Origin: Cepaea nemoralis
Taxonomy: Eukaryota > Mollusca > Gastropoda > Stylommatophora > Helicidae
Length of the DNA stretch: 64,000 bases
Reading direction: 5' to 3'
Assembly: GCA_014155875.1 (NCBI GenBank)
Contig: JACEFZ010016146.1
Span: 186,001-250,000 of the forward strand
Positions 1 to 11,205 of the stretch are shown piece after piece. The stretch's first letter is position 1; every line of letters starts with the position of its first letter. A model generated the notes under the pieces. It did no database searches and had not been told where the DNA came from. It was given only the letters and a program-made list of their open reading frames with translations. The position numbers and the translations under genes are program-made.

Positions 1-28
1 CCGGCATGGCACATGATGGATGGATGGA
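1..28 (+). mobile_element. RTE-type LINE, extreme 3' tail
   Basis: The stretch ending in repeated GGAT/GATG steps matches the 3' ends of the RTE-type LINE copies at 26037-27240 and 37451-37739, which finish with a 'ggcatggcacatg' block and a short (GATG)n tail. Only the last bases are inside the window. It abuts a hAT MITE fragment directly, so the LINE probably inserted into, or recombined with, that MITE. Confidence 0.6.
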
Positions 29-251
29 GACATCCACATAAAACGTGATTTGTAGGTCTACTTACTTTATAAAATGAATTTTAGAAGGATGAGACGTGCA
101 TAACTGTAAAGTATGAAGGGAAAAGCAATATCAAGTAATCGGTTCTTGTATTAACGCGATCTTGAAATGATCTTCATCCCCCCCCCCCCCCCCTCTGGAA
201 ACCCTAAAATTCCCCCCTAGGGGGGAATTCCCCACCAGTTGAGAACCACTG
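28..251 (+). mobile_element. hAT MITE family H1, 3' portion
   Basis: This is the right-hand ~224 bp of the non-autonomous hAT element that is complete at 48782-49169. It shares the 'cataaaacgtgatttg' and 'atcaagtaatcggttcttg' blocks, a C-rich stretch, and the terminal 'gttgagaaccactg' (inverted: CAGTGGTTCTCAAC). The eight bases after the end, CTTTAGAT, fit an nnnTAnnn target duplication. The left part is lost at the junction with the LINE tail. It has no coding capacity. Confidence 0.85.
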
Positions 252-810
252 CTTTAGATGATATAAAGCTTCGGTGGTTCAGAAAGCAATACTATGGCCT
301 TGATGGGCATTGTCTGATTGTCGTTTTGTTGATTGTTGTGTAAATGTTTGGCACGTAGCGGGTCGCGGTCGCATTCTTGATTATTGTTGTTGTGTGAACA
401 CACTGTCAAGTCTGTCTTCGCCTACTCTCGTACATGCTTGTGAGTTGCAAAGTTACAGTATCAAGCGCCGAGACCACACAATAAGAACGTGATGCACGCC
501 TAGTTTTGTGACGAAGAGTAGCATATTATATCATTAACCTGACGAAAATATACAGGAAGACGCGAGGAGTTTGACTCAGCCTACCCTCAACGAATCATGC
601 CTTCTTGACTTGCGGTTTATGCAGTAGAGTTGCAATTTCCCCGTTAACCAGTAGAAGTCGGTCTTATTTTAGCATGTGTAAGAAGACACTTAAAATTCAC
701 ATATGCGGGTAGTCTGCTGTTCACATGGAACTTAATTAGCGCTGCAGGCAGGATCCCAGATTGGCGGGCCAAAGGGTGAACAGAAAGGCATAGCACGGTG
801 TTTTCCTCCA
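252..810. other. Unassigned spacer
   Basis: I recognise no gene or repeat here. The short open frame at 310-492 has no recognisable motif and I treat it as chance. Confidence 0.5.
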
Positions 811-1283
811 GTGTTTGTATTTTCTAAAAATTGACCTGTATGAAAGCGTTGTATATTGGCGGAGAAAAGAATAATTTGTGCGCAATGGCTCGCCTCGCTT
901 CAGAGGTAAAGGATTTTGAGAATTGCATGGATTTTCTGCCCTGGTCACGCTGGTGTGCGGGTGAATGGACAGGCTGATCGGCTGGCAGGGAATGCACTTC
1001 TGGGTGGTAGATTACCTATGCACAAAGGAGAGGTGGCCGGGTGCCTGTGGGACCAAGTGGAAAAAAGCGGTGGAAAATACCGAGAACCCGTATGTGGACA
1101 GGATAATATGGCGGGGGATCGGCAGGGGTTCTGGAAGAATCTCAAAACTGAGAGGGAAGACCAGAGAACTTTCAGTCAGATGGCGGTTGGAACGATTAGT
1201 AGTATGACTCTTCTCTGGCCGTTGAACGAGAGGACGGCTCGCGTTTGGGAATGTCTTGAGTGCAGTGATGTCGGCTCTTAGCT
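811..1283 (+). mobile_element. RNase H LINE family B, 3' fragment
   Basis: The conceptual protein around 916-1281 holds the end of a LINE RNase H domain: WIFCPGHAG, then a GQADRLAGNA stretch (the usual NEQAD with E changed), then a C-terminal tail ending WECLECSDVG. The same tail recurs at 12100-12460, 17366-18050, 32953-33508 and 35933-36897. Part of the upstream RNase H domain is eroded and frameshifted. The usual (TCAAC)n tail is missing; the end runs straight into an AT/GC/GT microsatellite. It is a dead fragment of a Jockey/I-type element. Confidence 0.75.
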
Positions 1284-1334
1284 CATATATATATATATAT
1301 GCGCGCGCGCGCGTGAGGGTGTGTGTGTGTGTGA
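1284..1334. repeat. (AT)n(GC)n(GT)n compound microsatellite
   Basis: Alternating AT, then GC, then GT dinucleotides form about 50 bp of alternating purine-pyrimidine sequence. It directly follows a LINE 3' end. The GC and GT portions are a sequence type able to adopt Z-DNA. Confidence 0.95.
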
Positions 1335-2177
1335 AAACATCAAGTAGCGTCAAATTTGAACTGCAGAAAAGAATAATCGTTACTCAAATGTAGCCTTAGT
1401 ACCATATAACTCTGAAACGTGAACTGGAACAGAAACAACTTGTAAGCAGTGCGCAAACAGTGAGCTGAACAGACGAGAAATCAAATGAATACATATTTAG
1501 ACATCGAGGACATTATATAACAATGGAAACAATACGAAGAGTAGACTGTCTTGGCAGGCGCAGAAATTCAGTGTAAAGGAAAAGGCGGCGTCGAAGGAAC
1601 ACTTTCCTCGCACAATCATGAGTTGTTATTAGAGTTGAAGAGAATTGCTGAGAAGAGGGATACACCTTCCTTACACAAGCATGCGTGGATATTAGAGTTG
1701 AAGAGAATTGCTGAGAACAGGGACCAATGACATGGCAAGATCGGGAGAGTCAGTACCAGTTTTCCTGCTGAGCAACCTGATGGATTGACTAAACTCTAAT
1801 GTCAGGTATTAGCGTAGCTTAATTATAACCGTTCTTATAACTAGGACAGTCCTTGCTGTGGCCTAAATACACTGTAAATGTAAGCACTGAAGTCCTGATA
1901 GTATTAAGAAACAGCTTATTCGTCCCACAGATGCATCCCTATATATGTGGCCACCAATGGAAGTATAATCCACTTGATAATTGTCCCACCTGTCGCCAGA
2001 TGCAGTGGGGGAGCATTGTTCTCTCTTAGGCTAGCTGCATAGTACTGTAAGACCATATTTCTGCATTTACATTTTAGTGTCATCAGTTCGTCTTTTTCTG
2101 CATTTCCCCCTCCTGTATCTATAATTCTGGGTAGTACAGGCTTGTGCTGCTTCTTAATGGCCAGAGGATCAGGCGGT
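1335..2177. other. Unassigned spacer with a small local duplication
   Basis: No gene is recognisable. A ~30-bp segment containing 'ttagagttgaagagaattgc' occurs at about 1628 and again at about 1691. Confidence 0.5.
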
Positions 2178-2196
2178 CACACACACACACACACAT

Positions 2197-2293
<97 letters not shown>
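2178..2293. repeat. (CA)n(TA)n compound microsatellite
   Basis: About 40 bp of CA repeats passes abruptly into about 75 bp of TA repeats. Open frames of His-Thr and Tyr-Ile repeats crossing it are artefacts. Confidence 0.97.
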
Positions 2294-2294
<1 letters not shown>

Positions 2295-2972
2295 CAGCTT
2301 TGTTCCTTTACCCAACCTTGCGGACACCGACTATGAGCTTTTTGGAAGCCGGTCGATCAGCTCTTGAGTTGTCACAGAGTCCTGCTTGGCTAGTTCATAA
2401 ACACTCGTGAAGTTCACATGTCTGAATCTGACACTGAGCTACTTGTTGGATGACATGGATAGTTAATTTGGTGATGTACCTAAAATACGTTGGTTGTCAT
2501 GACACACTGCATTAATAATATATTGCATTATGAGATATGGAATTATTCTCTTTTAAGAGGTGAAGGGACATAACACAGAGGAACTGAAAGATGAAAATTT
2601 GATCCAGAATCTGTCTTTTGTGGTGGACATTTTATCCAATCTGAATCTGAGGACTACAAAGAAGAAACAAAAACATTACAGAGTTGTATGATGACATCAA
2701 ATGTTTGAAAGCCAAAATAAATCTATGAATGTCAAACGTTTTAAATGAAAATTTGGTTAATGTCACCATCTGCAAACAGCTAAAAACCGAACACGGAGAC
2801 TCCAAATTGAGCTTTGCGAAATATGACAGTTTGCTGAAATCCCTATAAGGATTTCATTAAGAATGCGTAGATTTTCAGCATATGAAAACGCGTTTGCTTT
2901 GTTCACAACACCATTTTCCTTTGATTCTTCAAAGGTCCAAGATAATATACACATGGCACATTGCAGCTGCAA
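2294..2972. other. Unassigned spacer
   Basis: AT-rich sequence with no recognisable gene. It may include eroded upstream parts of the LINE fragment that follows, but I cannot read a domain. Confidence 0.4.
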
Positions 2973-3275
2973 TCAGATTCTTTACTCAAAGCACAATTCA
3001 TAAGAAAATGGAAGAAGAGATTAACATGGTTCAAGCTGGATTTAGATAAGAAAGAGGAACAATATATCACATACTTAACGTATGTGTTTAATAATAGAGA
3101 AGTGTATCGAATTTAATGAAACATATTCTCATATTTTATGGATTATTCAAAGGTATTTGTTGCGTGGGACAGATAGACCTACAAAAATTAAAATTTTAAG
3201 AGTATTCAGCTTTCACATTGCAACATATGCCCGTGAGACCTAGACACTTACTAAACATAAAAACATGTGATTTCG
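2973..3275 (+). mobile_element. RTE-type LINE fragment, heavily eroded
   Basis: Three RT stretches can be read in broken frames. KKMEEEINMVQAGFR is the 'EEQAGF' block. MDYSKVF sits where RT motif A (F-x-D-Y-x-K-A-F-D) belongs. The stretch from 3160 ('gtgggacagatagacctac') to 3260 parallels the 'GTDRTTKIR...YACETWTLTK' segment of the LINE at 46351-46548. The sequence between motif A and that segment is deleted, removing the catalytic YADD box. It is a pseudogene of the GAAT-tailed RTE family. Confidence 0.65.
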
Positions 3276-3353
3276 TACCGTGTCGTTCAATGTGTAGTTG
3301 AATGAAAATTATGTGACCACAGTGGCAATATGTCTAACGCTAAATCTATTATA

Positions 3354-4468
3354 TCTATAAAACACAATGTATGTATGTATTTCCGTCCGTTCTTTATGCG
3401 TTCGCGAACGGTCCATCCGATTGAGATGAAATCTACACGTTTTCCTTTCATTCCTGTGCAACTTTCTGTCATAGTTTTTTAGTTTTTTTTTCCGGCTACT
3501 TACTTACTAAAATTTAATATTTCATTTTTCATTATAATTTCTATACAGCAAGGGGACTTAACTCTATAAAAGTTATTTCAAGGGGCATAACTTTTAATAA
3601 CATTGCTATATACTTGATAGTCATATTGTTGCATCGTTTTCGAAGATTTATAAACTCTTTGCCTATAGTTATTTACAGGCATATGAGTTATAATAAAAAA
3701 TGATATAATCTTTAAGGCATTTTCAAAGTTTTCATAAAAATAATGCATAATGCATAACATTGTAACTCATCTTTTTATGCTTAAAGAAGTTATCTACAGT
3801 CATGTAGGTGATTAAAAACAGTTTTCATTAAAAATAATGGATGGTGTGTGGAAGGACATTCTTTTAAGTTACTGTGTGAATTTAATGAGACGCTCCCAGC
3901 CAGGAGCTGGGTGAAGCCACGCCGGGTCAGATAGATAGACAGACAGACAGACAGATAGTCGGGAACTGGAGCTTATATGACTACTTATATGAATTAAATG
4001 AGATGCTCCCCACCAGGGACTGGGTGAAGCCGGGCTGGCTCAGACAGACAGATAGACAGACAGACAGACAGTCGGGAACGGGAGCTTATATGACTACATA
4101 TATGAATTAAATGAGATGCTCCCCACCAGGGACTGGGTGAAGCCGGGCCGGGTCAGACAGACAGACAGACAGATAGTCGGGAACGGGAGCTTATATGACT
4201 ACATATATGAATTAAATTAGATGCTCCCCACCAGGGACTGGTTGAAGCCGGGCCGGGTCAGACAGACAGACAGATAGTCGGGAACGGGAGCTTATATGAC
4301 TACTTATATGAATTAAATGAGATGCTCCCCACTAGGGACTGGGTGAAGCCGGGCCGGGTCAGCCAGACAGACAGACAGACAGACAAACAAGCAGACAGAC
4401 AGACAGACAGACTGATAGATAGATAGATCCCCTCCAGGGCCTGGGCGAAGCCGGGCCGGGTCAGCTAG
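3354..4468 (+). mobile_element. Putative non-autonomous Helitron-like element
   Basis: The element would start with TC at 3354 (after A) and end with CTAG at 4465-4468 (before T), the termini expected of Helitrons. The 3' end is GC-rich and self-complementary (GGGCCTGG...GCCGGGCCGGG), as expected of a terminal hairpin. The left end, 'tctataaaac...', followed by a segment like 'ccatccgattgagatgaaat', resembles a widespread class of animal repeats. Inside, from 3879, the 3' part is repeated as ~101-113-bp tandem units. Such internal arrays are known in DINE-1-type Helentrons. No Rep/helicase frame is present. Assignment rests on termini only. Confidence 0.45.
3879..4464. repeat. ~101-113-bp tandem repeat with internal (GACA)n
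   Basis: Units begin 'gaattaaatgagatgctccc' at about 3879, 3991, 4104, 4209 and 4310, with a partial final unit near 4428. Each has the 'ctgggtgaagccgggccggg' block, a GACA/GATA run of variable length and 'gggagcttatatgactac'. Length differences come mostly from the tetranucleotide run. The last unit ends in the Helitron-like CTAG terminus. Confidence 0.9.
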
Positions 4469-4564
4469 TCTATATTATATATATATGGGTCAGAACCACA
4501 CAGAAAGACTAAAACTATTACTAATAAACTACAGATATTCGTTAACTGGTGCCTGCCCAGAAGA

Positions 4565-4681
4565 GAAGCAATGACGTGAATCATTGAATCACCAATGTGG
4601 GACTTATAGAAGGAATAACGTGGATAATTGAATCTCCAATGTGGGGTTTATAGAAGGAATAATGTGAATCATTGAATCACC
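4565..4681. repeat. 44-bp minisatellite, left segment
   Basis: About 2.5 diverged copies of the 44-bp unit seen in full at 5019-5490 (contains 'gtgaatcattgaatcacca' and 'aatgtgggg'). The array is interrupted here by the insertion at 4682-5018. Confidence 0.85.
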
Positions 4682-5018
4682 GCGACGCAGAGGTGTTTCC
4701 AAGGCACCAGGGCTGGGTTACATACTGGCTAAGACCTATTGATGCGTCCTCGTCGAGCGTCCTGGGCAGCAGGTCCCTTCGGGGTCCTGGCTAAAGTCAG
4801 TAGGATCGCTGATTCTTCCGAAGTCGGAGAGTGTCTGCCTGTACGGCGAGGAACCACCAGTCTGCACACCAATAAGCCAGACATGGGACAACGGATACTC
4901 ACGCAAACCTCAGGTCCTGTATGACATCACACTGATGTTGGACAACAGGTTGCCTTCATCCGACATACAGGACTTCGCGTTGGAGCTTAAGCCAACGAAC
5001 ACAAGCAAGCAAGCAAGC
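4682..5018 (+). mobile_element. SINE-like retroposon with (CAAG)n tail inside the 44-bp array
   Basis: A 337-bp GC-richer block unrelated to the array sits exactly between two copies of ATTGAATCACC (4671-4681 and 5019-5029) and ends in a short (CAAG)n run. The direct repeat plus simple-repeat tail is the signature of target-primed retroposition, although the target is itself repetitive, so the duplication is not independent proof. I see no RT or clear tRNA promoter boxes. The short open frame at 4739-4924 is not convincing as a gene. Confidence 0.65.
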
Positions 5019-5490
5019 ATTGAATCACCAATGCGAGGCTTATGGAAGGAATAACATGAATCATTTAATCACCAATGTGGGGCTTATGGAAGGAACAACG
5101 TGGATCATTGAATCACCAATGTGGGGCTTATGGAAGGAATAACGTGAATCATTGAATCACCAATGTGGGGCTTATGGAAGGAACAACGTGGATCATTGAA
5201 TCACCAATGTGGGGCTTATGGAAGGAACAACGTGGATCATTGAATCACCAATGTGGGGCTTATGGAAGGAATAACGTGAATCATTGAATCATCAATGTGG
5301 GGCTTATGGAAGGAATAACGTGAATCATTGAATCACCAATGTGGGGCTTATGGAAGGAATAACGTGAATCATTGAATCACCAATGTGGGGCTTATGGAAG
5401 GAATAACGTGAATAATTGAATCACCAATGTGGGGCTTATGGAAGGAATAACGTGAATAATTGAATCACCAATGTGGGGCTTATGGAAGGC
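5019..5490. repeat. 44-bp minisatellite, right segment
   Basis: Ten to eleven tandem copies of a 44-bp unit ('tatggaaggaataacgtgaa' plus 'tcattgaatcaccaatgtgg' plus 'ggct'), differing by occasional single bases. This is the more homogeneous part of the array. Confidence 0.95.
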
Positions 5491-5539
5491 ACATATCAAT
5501 TTACCAAGCGGTGAGGAAAAGACACTGGAACTGGATAGA

Positions 5540-5720
5540 ACATACATTGACAACACCTGATAGTATAACTACAAAATTCTCATGTCTGTAACCCACAAGT
5601 GCAACGAAACGAGGGAGACCTAAAACCACACATAGAAGAGACTTAGAGCCAGAGGAGTCTATATGGGAGGAACTGAAAGCGATAGCCAATGATTGGACGG
5701 CTTTGGACTTTGTCCAACAC
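5540..5720 (+). mobile_element. LINE 3' end fragment
   Basis: The plus strand reads KRGRPKTTHRRDLEPEE then WEELKAIANDWTA. This matches the C-terminal signature of many RTE/CR1-type LINE polyproteins (KRGRPKTTWRR ... W...ELA.DR..W). No RT remains. It lies just after the 44-bp minisatellite. Confidence 0.6.
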
Positions 5721-6817
5721 TTGTCCTCCTACCCAGCAGTGAACCTCCACCCCGACTGCCTTCTACGCATTACATACGTAGATTATAGCCTCTTGTTCAC
5801 CGGCATTTTGAGTTGCTGGATTTCCAGTCTGCTGCCTAGTGCATCACTCAGGCAGTCTCTGGCCGTAATAATTATGACGCCATGCTAATTTCCTGTGTCT
5901 TGTTGCTGCCAGTCAGTCACTCCCACCACAGGTTATGCTTTGATAGAGTTGCATGCCCAGTTGTTGTCTGTGCCCCTGAATGTCACAGCAGTCCACTCAT
6001 TATTCTGTGGTCCATAATGGAACAGAATGCAAGTAGAAAGTGCAACCACTAGGTATGTTATCGATCTGGCAAAGCATAAATACTGACTTCGTGAACAGTT
6101 CGTGAATTGGCACCCTTTTTAAAGTACACAACAAACTGCCATGAGCGGCCATGTCAATGCAGAAGATGGTAATGGTGCGGGAAGTTAGATAATGACGCTT
6201 GAATTAAATGAAGAGTGAATGTTGTGTTAATAAAATGGACGGAAGAATGCATGAATATAACACTTATAAACATGGAGTACACGATGCTAGCTAGCATACA
6301 CCTCAATATGTCTTGTGCACACCAGCATTTCTCGCATGCATATATTCTGGATGCGTTCCGATCGTTAAACTTGTATTAAAGAGCTTTACAGCTTCACAGA
6401 GCTTGGAGAAGAAAATATGGAGAATGTTCGTTCACTGCCGCGTTCTAACAAGAGTTGCGGATTTAACAGTATTTCACGTGTTAGTCCGTGGCGCATGTTG
6501 ATTCATGAGGCTAGTTTTGTGTAGCGGTCTACGCACTTATTCTATTCTGATTTCTTTCCAGAGTTGCCTGCATGTGCTTCACAAACCGTACGCATCACTT
6601 GCACATTTGTCGTGATTAGCTAGTGCCTTCATGTGTCCAGGTGAACCTGCAGAAAACCAGCCTGATTAAATACTGCACACTATAGATGGGGCACATCTGT
6701 TGGTTACAGCAGGGGGTTTTGTTGTTTTTAAATTACATTCAGAATTTCTGGAAGAGAACCGACCTTTTGAGCTATTCTCGAACTGTTTAACGTGTTGTGA
6801 CATTGTGGTTTATATCA
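5721..6817. other. Unassigned spacer
   Basis: No coding segment or repeat is recognisable. Open frames near 5703-5888 and 6313-6501 are short and lack motifs. Confidence 0.5.
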
Positions 6818-6910
6818 TGATTTCTCTGTCTCTCTGTCTCTCCCACTCTCGCTCTCTCTCGCTCACCCTCCCCCACTCTTGCTCTCTCTCACCCCCCCCC
6901 CCCTCTCATC
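6818..6910. repeat. CT/C-rich low-complexity tract
   Basis: Imperfect CTCT/CTGTCTC runs finish in an uninterrupted run of about 13 C around 6891-6903. Confidence 0.9.
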
Positions 6911-6975
6911 TTATCTTGTCTTGTACCACCTATTTCCCTGCCCATTCATATGAGCTTTCTACTACACACATTTAT

Positions 6976-6998
6976 GGGGGGGGGGGGGGGGGGGGGGG
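6976..6998. repeat. Poly-G tract, 23 G
   Basis: Twenty-three consecutive G residues, a strong G-quadruplex candidate and a likely site of length error in assembly. Confidence 0.95.
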
Positions 6999-7364
6999 TC
7001 ATCTAGTGACTGACATGGGCTCATTATTAACCTGTTTTAGTATACCATATGTAGTGAATACCACGGCAGTGCTCTAACTTTATGTTCTTGTCGTTATTTA
7101 TGACACATTGATCAGACAATTCGCACGTCGCTAATAGGTTGCATTCCTCCCTGTATTTCAAAGCTAATTGCTTGCCTATTATTCAGTTTGAATAATGAAG
7201 ACACAAACAATAGATTGCACGATCTATTGCCTGGCATATTTCGCTGCATCTCGTCAGGTATATACTGCAAAATTCACACAACGTAAAGTGAAATAACTAG
7301 ATAAATCCTTCAAGCTGAAATATACACATGTTCGCACAGTAATGTCAATTGTCTACCACGGTAA
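6999..7364. other. Unassigned spacer
   Basis: AT-rich sequence without a recognisable gene. It lies downstream, in minus-strand terms, of the Penelope-like remnant. Confidence 0.5.
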
Positions 7365-7905
7365 TTATAAACTAACATGATCTTTCTGTTTGCACAAAAC
7401 TGGCTTGTGTAGATTAATCATTACGGCCTCTGCAAGCTTTAACAAGCGAGTATTTTGTGTGTTAAACAACACGCGAAAGGCCCTGTCTCTATACATCTCA
7501 TAGCCGCTTTCCAGCATATGCCTAGCAATTGATGAAGCAGGAAGATTCCGGTGTGTCGGTCCCACTAGGCTCCCATCGCCTGTGTGTAGTATCTTGTCGA
7601 TCCATTGAGGTATATGTTCAGACACTCTTGTATTCAACTGCCGCTCTGTTCTGCCGATGTAGGTAGACTGGCACCTACATGCGAATTGGTAAATACACTT
7701 GTTTTTGGCGTACAGAGGAACAAGGATCTGTTACTGCTGAGCTAGGAATCAGTGTGTTTCTGTACCTAATGACTGGAGTTGCAGCACAGAATGTTCGGCC
7801 TACTGCTGTAATGAGCCGGTCTTGTAGGCGTTGCATTACATCATCCTCTATGTATTCAGTGTTATATTGAATATTCCCTGCATTGTCTATACAATACACT
7901 ACACT
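7365..7905 (-). mobile_element. Penelope-like element, C-terminal GIY-YIG endonuclease remnant
   Basis: On the minus strand one frame from about 7725 to the stop at 7365 reads LYAKNKCIYQFACRC, then STYIGRTERQL, then TRVSEHIPQW. This is followed by a stretch with SSIARHMLESGY and LLKLAEAVMI before the end. The order (hydrophobic-Y, C-x-C linker, YIG, conserved Arg, E-H, then Ala-Glu) is that of the GIY-YIG endonuclease fused to RT in Penelope-like elements. The frame upstream, holding QRLQDRLITAVGRTF, is offset by a frameshift. RT itself is absent: the element is cut off by the (CA)n(TA)n tract. The endonuclease would nick target DNA; here it is a fragment. Confidence 0.75.
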
Positions 7906-8275
<370 letters not shown>

Positions 8276-8590
8276 CAACTGTTCAGTGTAGGGAACGATG
8301 CCTCTGCCAGTCATCAGCGCTGCGGAAGCTCGGGCGCAAGCTCACTAATGCCGGCGGCCACGTGGACTGAAAACGTAGTTTTGTTACACATGGGGACAGA
8401 AACAAAAGACATGTACACATTTATGTAATATGTAACTATGGTGGTGAAAGGAAGCGTATGTACGTCAATGACTGGGATCACTGTAATGGGGACAATGTTT
8501 GGCACTGCGGCGACCGGTTGTCAGAAGCGAGTGTATGTGTGTGTGTTATGTGTGTGTGTGTGCGCGCGCGCCCACTCTCGTGCACGTGAG

Positions 8591-9290
8591 TACTTTTCTG
8601 TACAAGAAATAACTACAACAACAAACAGCAAGGTACGTTGACATTGAAACACTATGTAGTATTTTCAGATAAGATGTACATATATGTTGGAAATTATCTG
8701 GTCAAATCATCTTGTTAGCTGCCCGACCTATTTAATGAGTTTCCGTTAAACAGCCTCCGAGCTGCCCATATATCATCATTTTCGTGGACTCCCGAGGCGA
8801 ACATTTGTTTAGAAATCAGCTCACGCTGCCCCTTGTCCTATCATTGGATCAAATCCACGATAGGTAACTAGGTTGGAGGAACCCATTGCTTGCATCTGAT
8901 GTAGACAATCGAATGTGGTATGCATTTCATTATTGGAATGGAATTATAGGACAGAACGCTGTAGAAAAAAAAATCAATTTGAAGCCTAGGTGAAGAACTG
9001 GGAAATTCGGTGACCATTGTTACTGATAATTGTGAGGAGCGTGCTCAAATCTCCCCAGACACGTGAACATCTTGGTCCCGACACCAGCGAAAGTGCAGTT
9101 ATCTCCTCCCTTATTGCAACAGTCGTTTCCGGGAGATGGTTGGACTAATCCGCTACATGTGAACCCGCTCTGGGACTGATAAATGTAATACGATTCTCTG
9201 TAGTCACGATGGACAAACAGAAATAACATAATCCATTCTCTTTGTCATTCATATATACTTCACGTCTACAGTGCCTTTTTCAGCGAGAGA
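8591..9290. other. Unassigned spacer
   Basis: I see no gene. A short GT/GC-rich tract (about 8535-8575) precedes it. The minus-strand open frame at 9020-9229 has no recognisable domain. Confidence 0.45.
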
Positions 9291-9294
9291 CACA

Positions 9295-9680
9295 CACTAA
9301 ACATGTCAGTGCAGGGTGCAGACTAAACATAAGTGTCAGTGTTAGGTAAAGACTAAACATAATGTTAATGAGAGGTGTAGATTACACATAATGCCAATAA
9401 GAGGTGTAAATTAAACATAATGACAATGAGAGAGTGTAGATTAAATATAATATCAATGAGAGGTGTAGATTAAACATAATGCAAATGAGAGGTGTAAATT
9501 AAACATAATGACAATGAGAGGTGTAGTTTAAACATAATGTCAATGAGAGATGTAGACTAAACAATGTCACTGAGAGGTGTAGATTAAATATAATATCAAT
9601 GAGAGGTGTAGATTAAATATAATATCAATGAGAGGTGTAGATTAAACATAATGACAATGAAAGGTGCACACTAAACTGAG
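9295..9680. repeat. ~29-31-bp minisatellite
   Basis: About a dozen imperfect copies of a unit like 'gtcaatgagaggtgtagatt' plus 'aaacataat', varying by small indels and more diverged at the left. It runs directly into the 36-bp array. Confidence 0.9.
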
Positions 9681-9684
9681 GTCT

Positions 9685-11205
9685 ATCCACTTGGTGTATA
9701 ATGTCTTGTGTTGGAGATCTATCAACTTGGTGTATAATGCCTTGTGTTGGAGATCTTTCCACTTGTGTGTAATGTCTCGTGTTGGCGATCTGTCCACTTG
9801 ATGTGTTATGTCTTGTGTTGGAGATCTGTACACTAGGTGTGTAATGTCTTGTGTTGGAGATCTGTTCACTTGGTGTGTAATGTCTTGAGATCTGTCCACT
9901 TGGTGTGTAATGTCTTGTGTTAGGGATCTGTACACTTGGTGTGTAATGTCTTGTGTTGGAGATCTGTTCACTTGGTGTGTAATGTCTTGAGATCTGTCCA
10001 CTTGGTGTGTAATGTCTTGTGTTAGGGATCTGTACACTTGGTGTGCAATGTCTTGTGTTGCAGATCTGTTCACTTGGTATGTAATGTCTTGAGATCTGTC
10101 CACTTGGTGTGTAATGTCTTGTGTCGGAGATGTGTCCACTTGGTGTGTAATGTCTTGTGTTGGAGATCTGTACACTTAGTGTGTGATATCTTGTGTTGGA
10201 GATCTGTACACTTGGTGTGTAATGTCTTGTGTTGGATATCTGTACACTTGGTGTGTAATGTCTTGTGTTGGATATCTGTACACTTGGTGTGTAATGTCTT
10301 GTGTTGGATATCTGTACACTTGGTGTGTAATGTCTTGTGTTGGAGATCTGTACACTTGGTATGTAATGTCGTGTGTTGGAGATCTGTCCACTTGGTGTGT
10401 AATGTCGTGTGTTGGAGATCTGTACACTTGGTGTGTAATGTCTTGTGTTGGATATCTGTACACTTGGTGTGTAATGTCTTGTGTTGGATATCTGTACACT
10501 TGGTGTGTAATGTCGTGTGTTGGAGATCTGTACACTTGGTGTGTAATGTCTTGTGTCGGAGATGTGTCCACTTGGTGTGTAATGTCTTGTGTTGGAGATA
10601 TGTACACTTGGTGTGTAATGCCTTGTGTTGGAGATCTGTACACTTGGTGTGTAATGTCTTGTGTCGGAGATGTGTCCACTTGGTGTGTAATGTTTTGTGT
10701 TGGAGATATGTACTCTTGGTGTGTAATGCCTTGTGTTGGAGATCTGTACACTTAGTGTGTAATGTCTTGTGTTGGATATCTGTACACTTGGTGTGTAATG
10801 TCTTGTGTTGGAGATCTGTCCACTTGGTGTGTAATGTTTTGTGTTGGAGATCTGTACTCTTGGTGTGTATTGCCTTGTGTTGGAGATCTGTACACATGGT
10901 GTGTAATGTCTTGTGTTTATAGATTTGTACACTTGGAGTGTAATATATTTTGTGTTGGAGATCTGTCCACTTGGTGTAATGTCTTGTGGTGGAGATCTGT
11001 ACCACTTGGTGTGTAATGTCTTGTGTTGGAGATCTGTACACTTGGTGTGTAATGTCTTGTGTTGGAGATCTGTCCACTTGGTGTGTAATGTCTTGTGTTA
11101 GGGATCTGTACACTTGGTGTGTAATATTTTGTGTTGGAGATCTGTCCACTTAGTGTGTATTGTCTTGTGTTGGAGATGTGTCCACTTGGTGTGCAATGTC
11201 TTGTG
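9685..11205. repeat. 36-bp minisatellite, about 42 copies
   Basis: The basic unit is 'tgtacacttggtgtgtaatg' plus 'tcttgtgttggagatc' (36 bp). Because 36 is divisible by three, the array stays open in several frames on both strands, giving apparent proteins of 190-435 residues with a 12-residue period; these are artefacts. At about 9862, 9964 and 10066 a three-unit block (one unit shortened by 6 bp) recurs with a 102-bp period, so part of the array has higher-order structure. Edges are more diverged than the centre. Confidence 0.97.

Noticed and set aside
9625..10932. A 435-residue minus-strand open frame with a 12-residue repeat (NTRHYTPSVQIS)
   Set aside because: It is the translation of a 36-bp minisatellite; other frames on both strands are equally open, and there is no start context or non-repeat domain.
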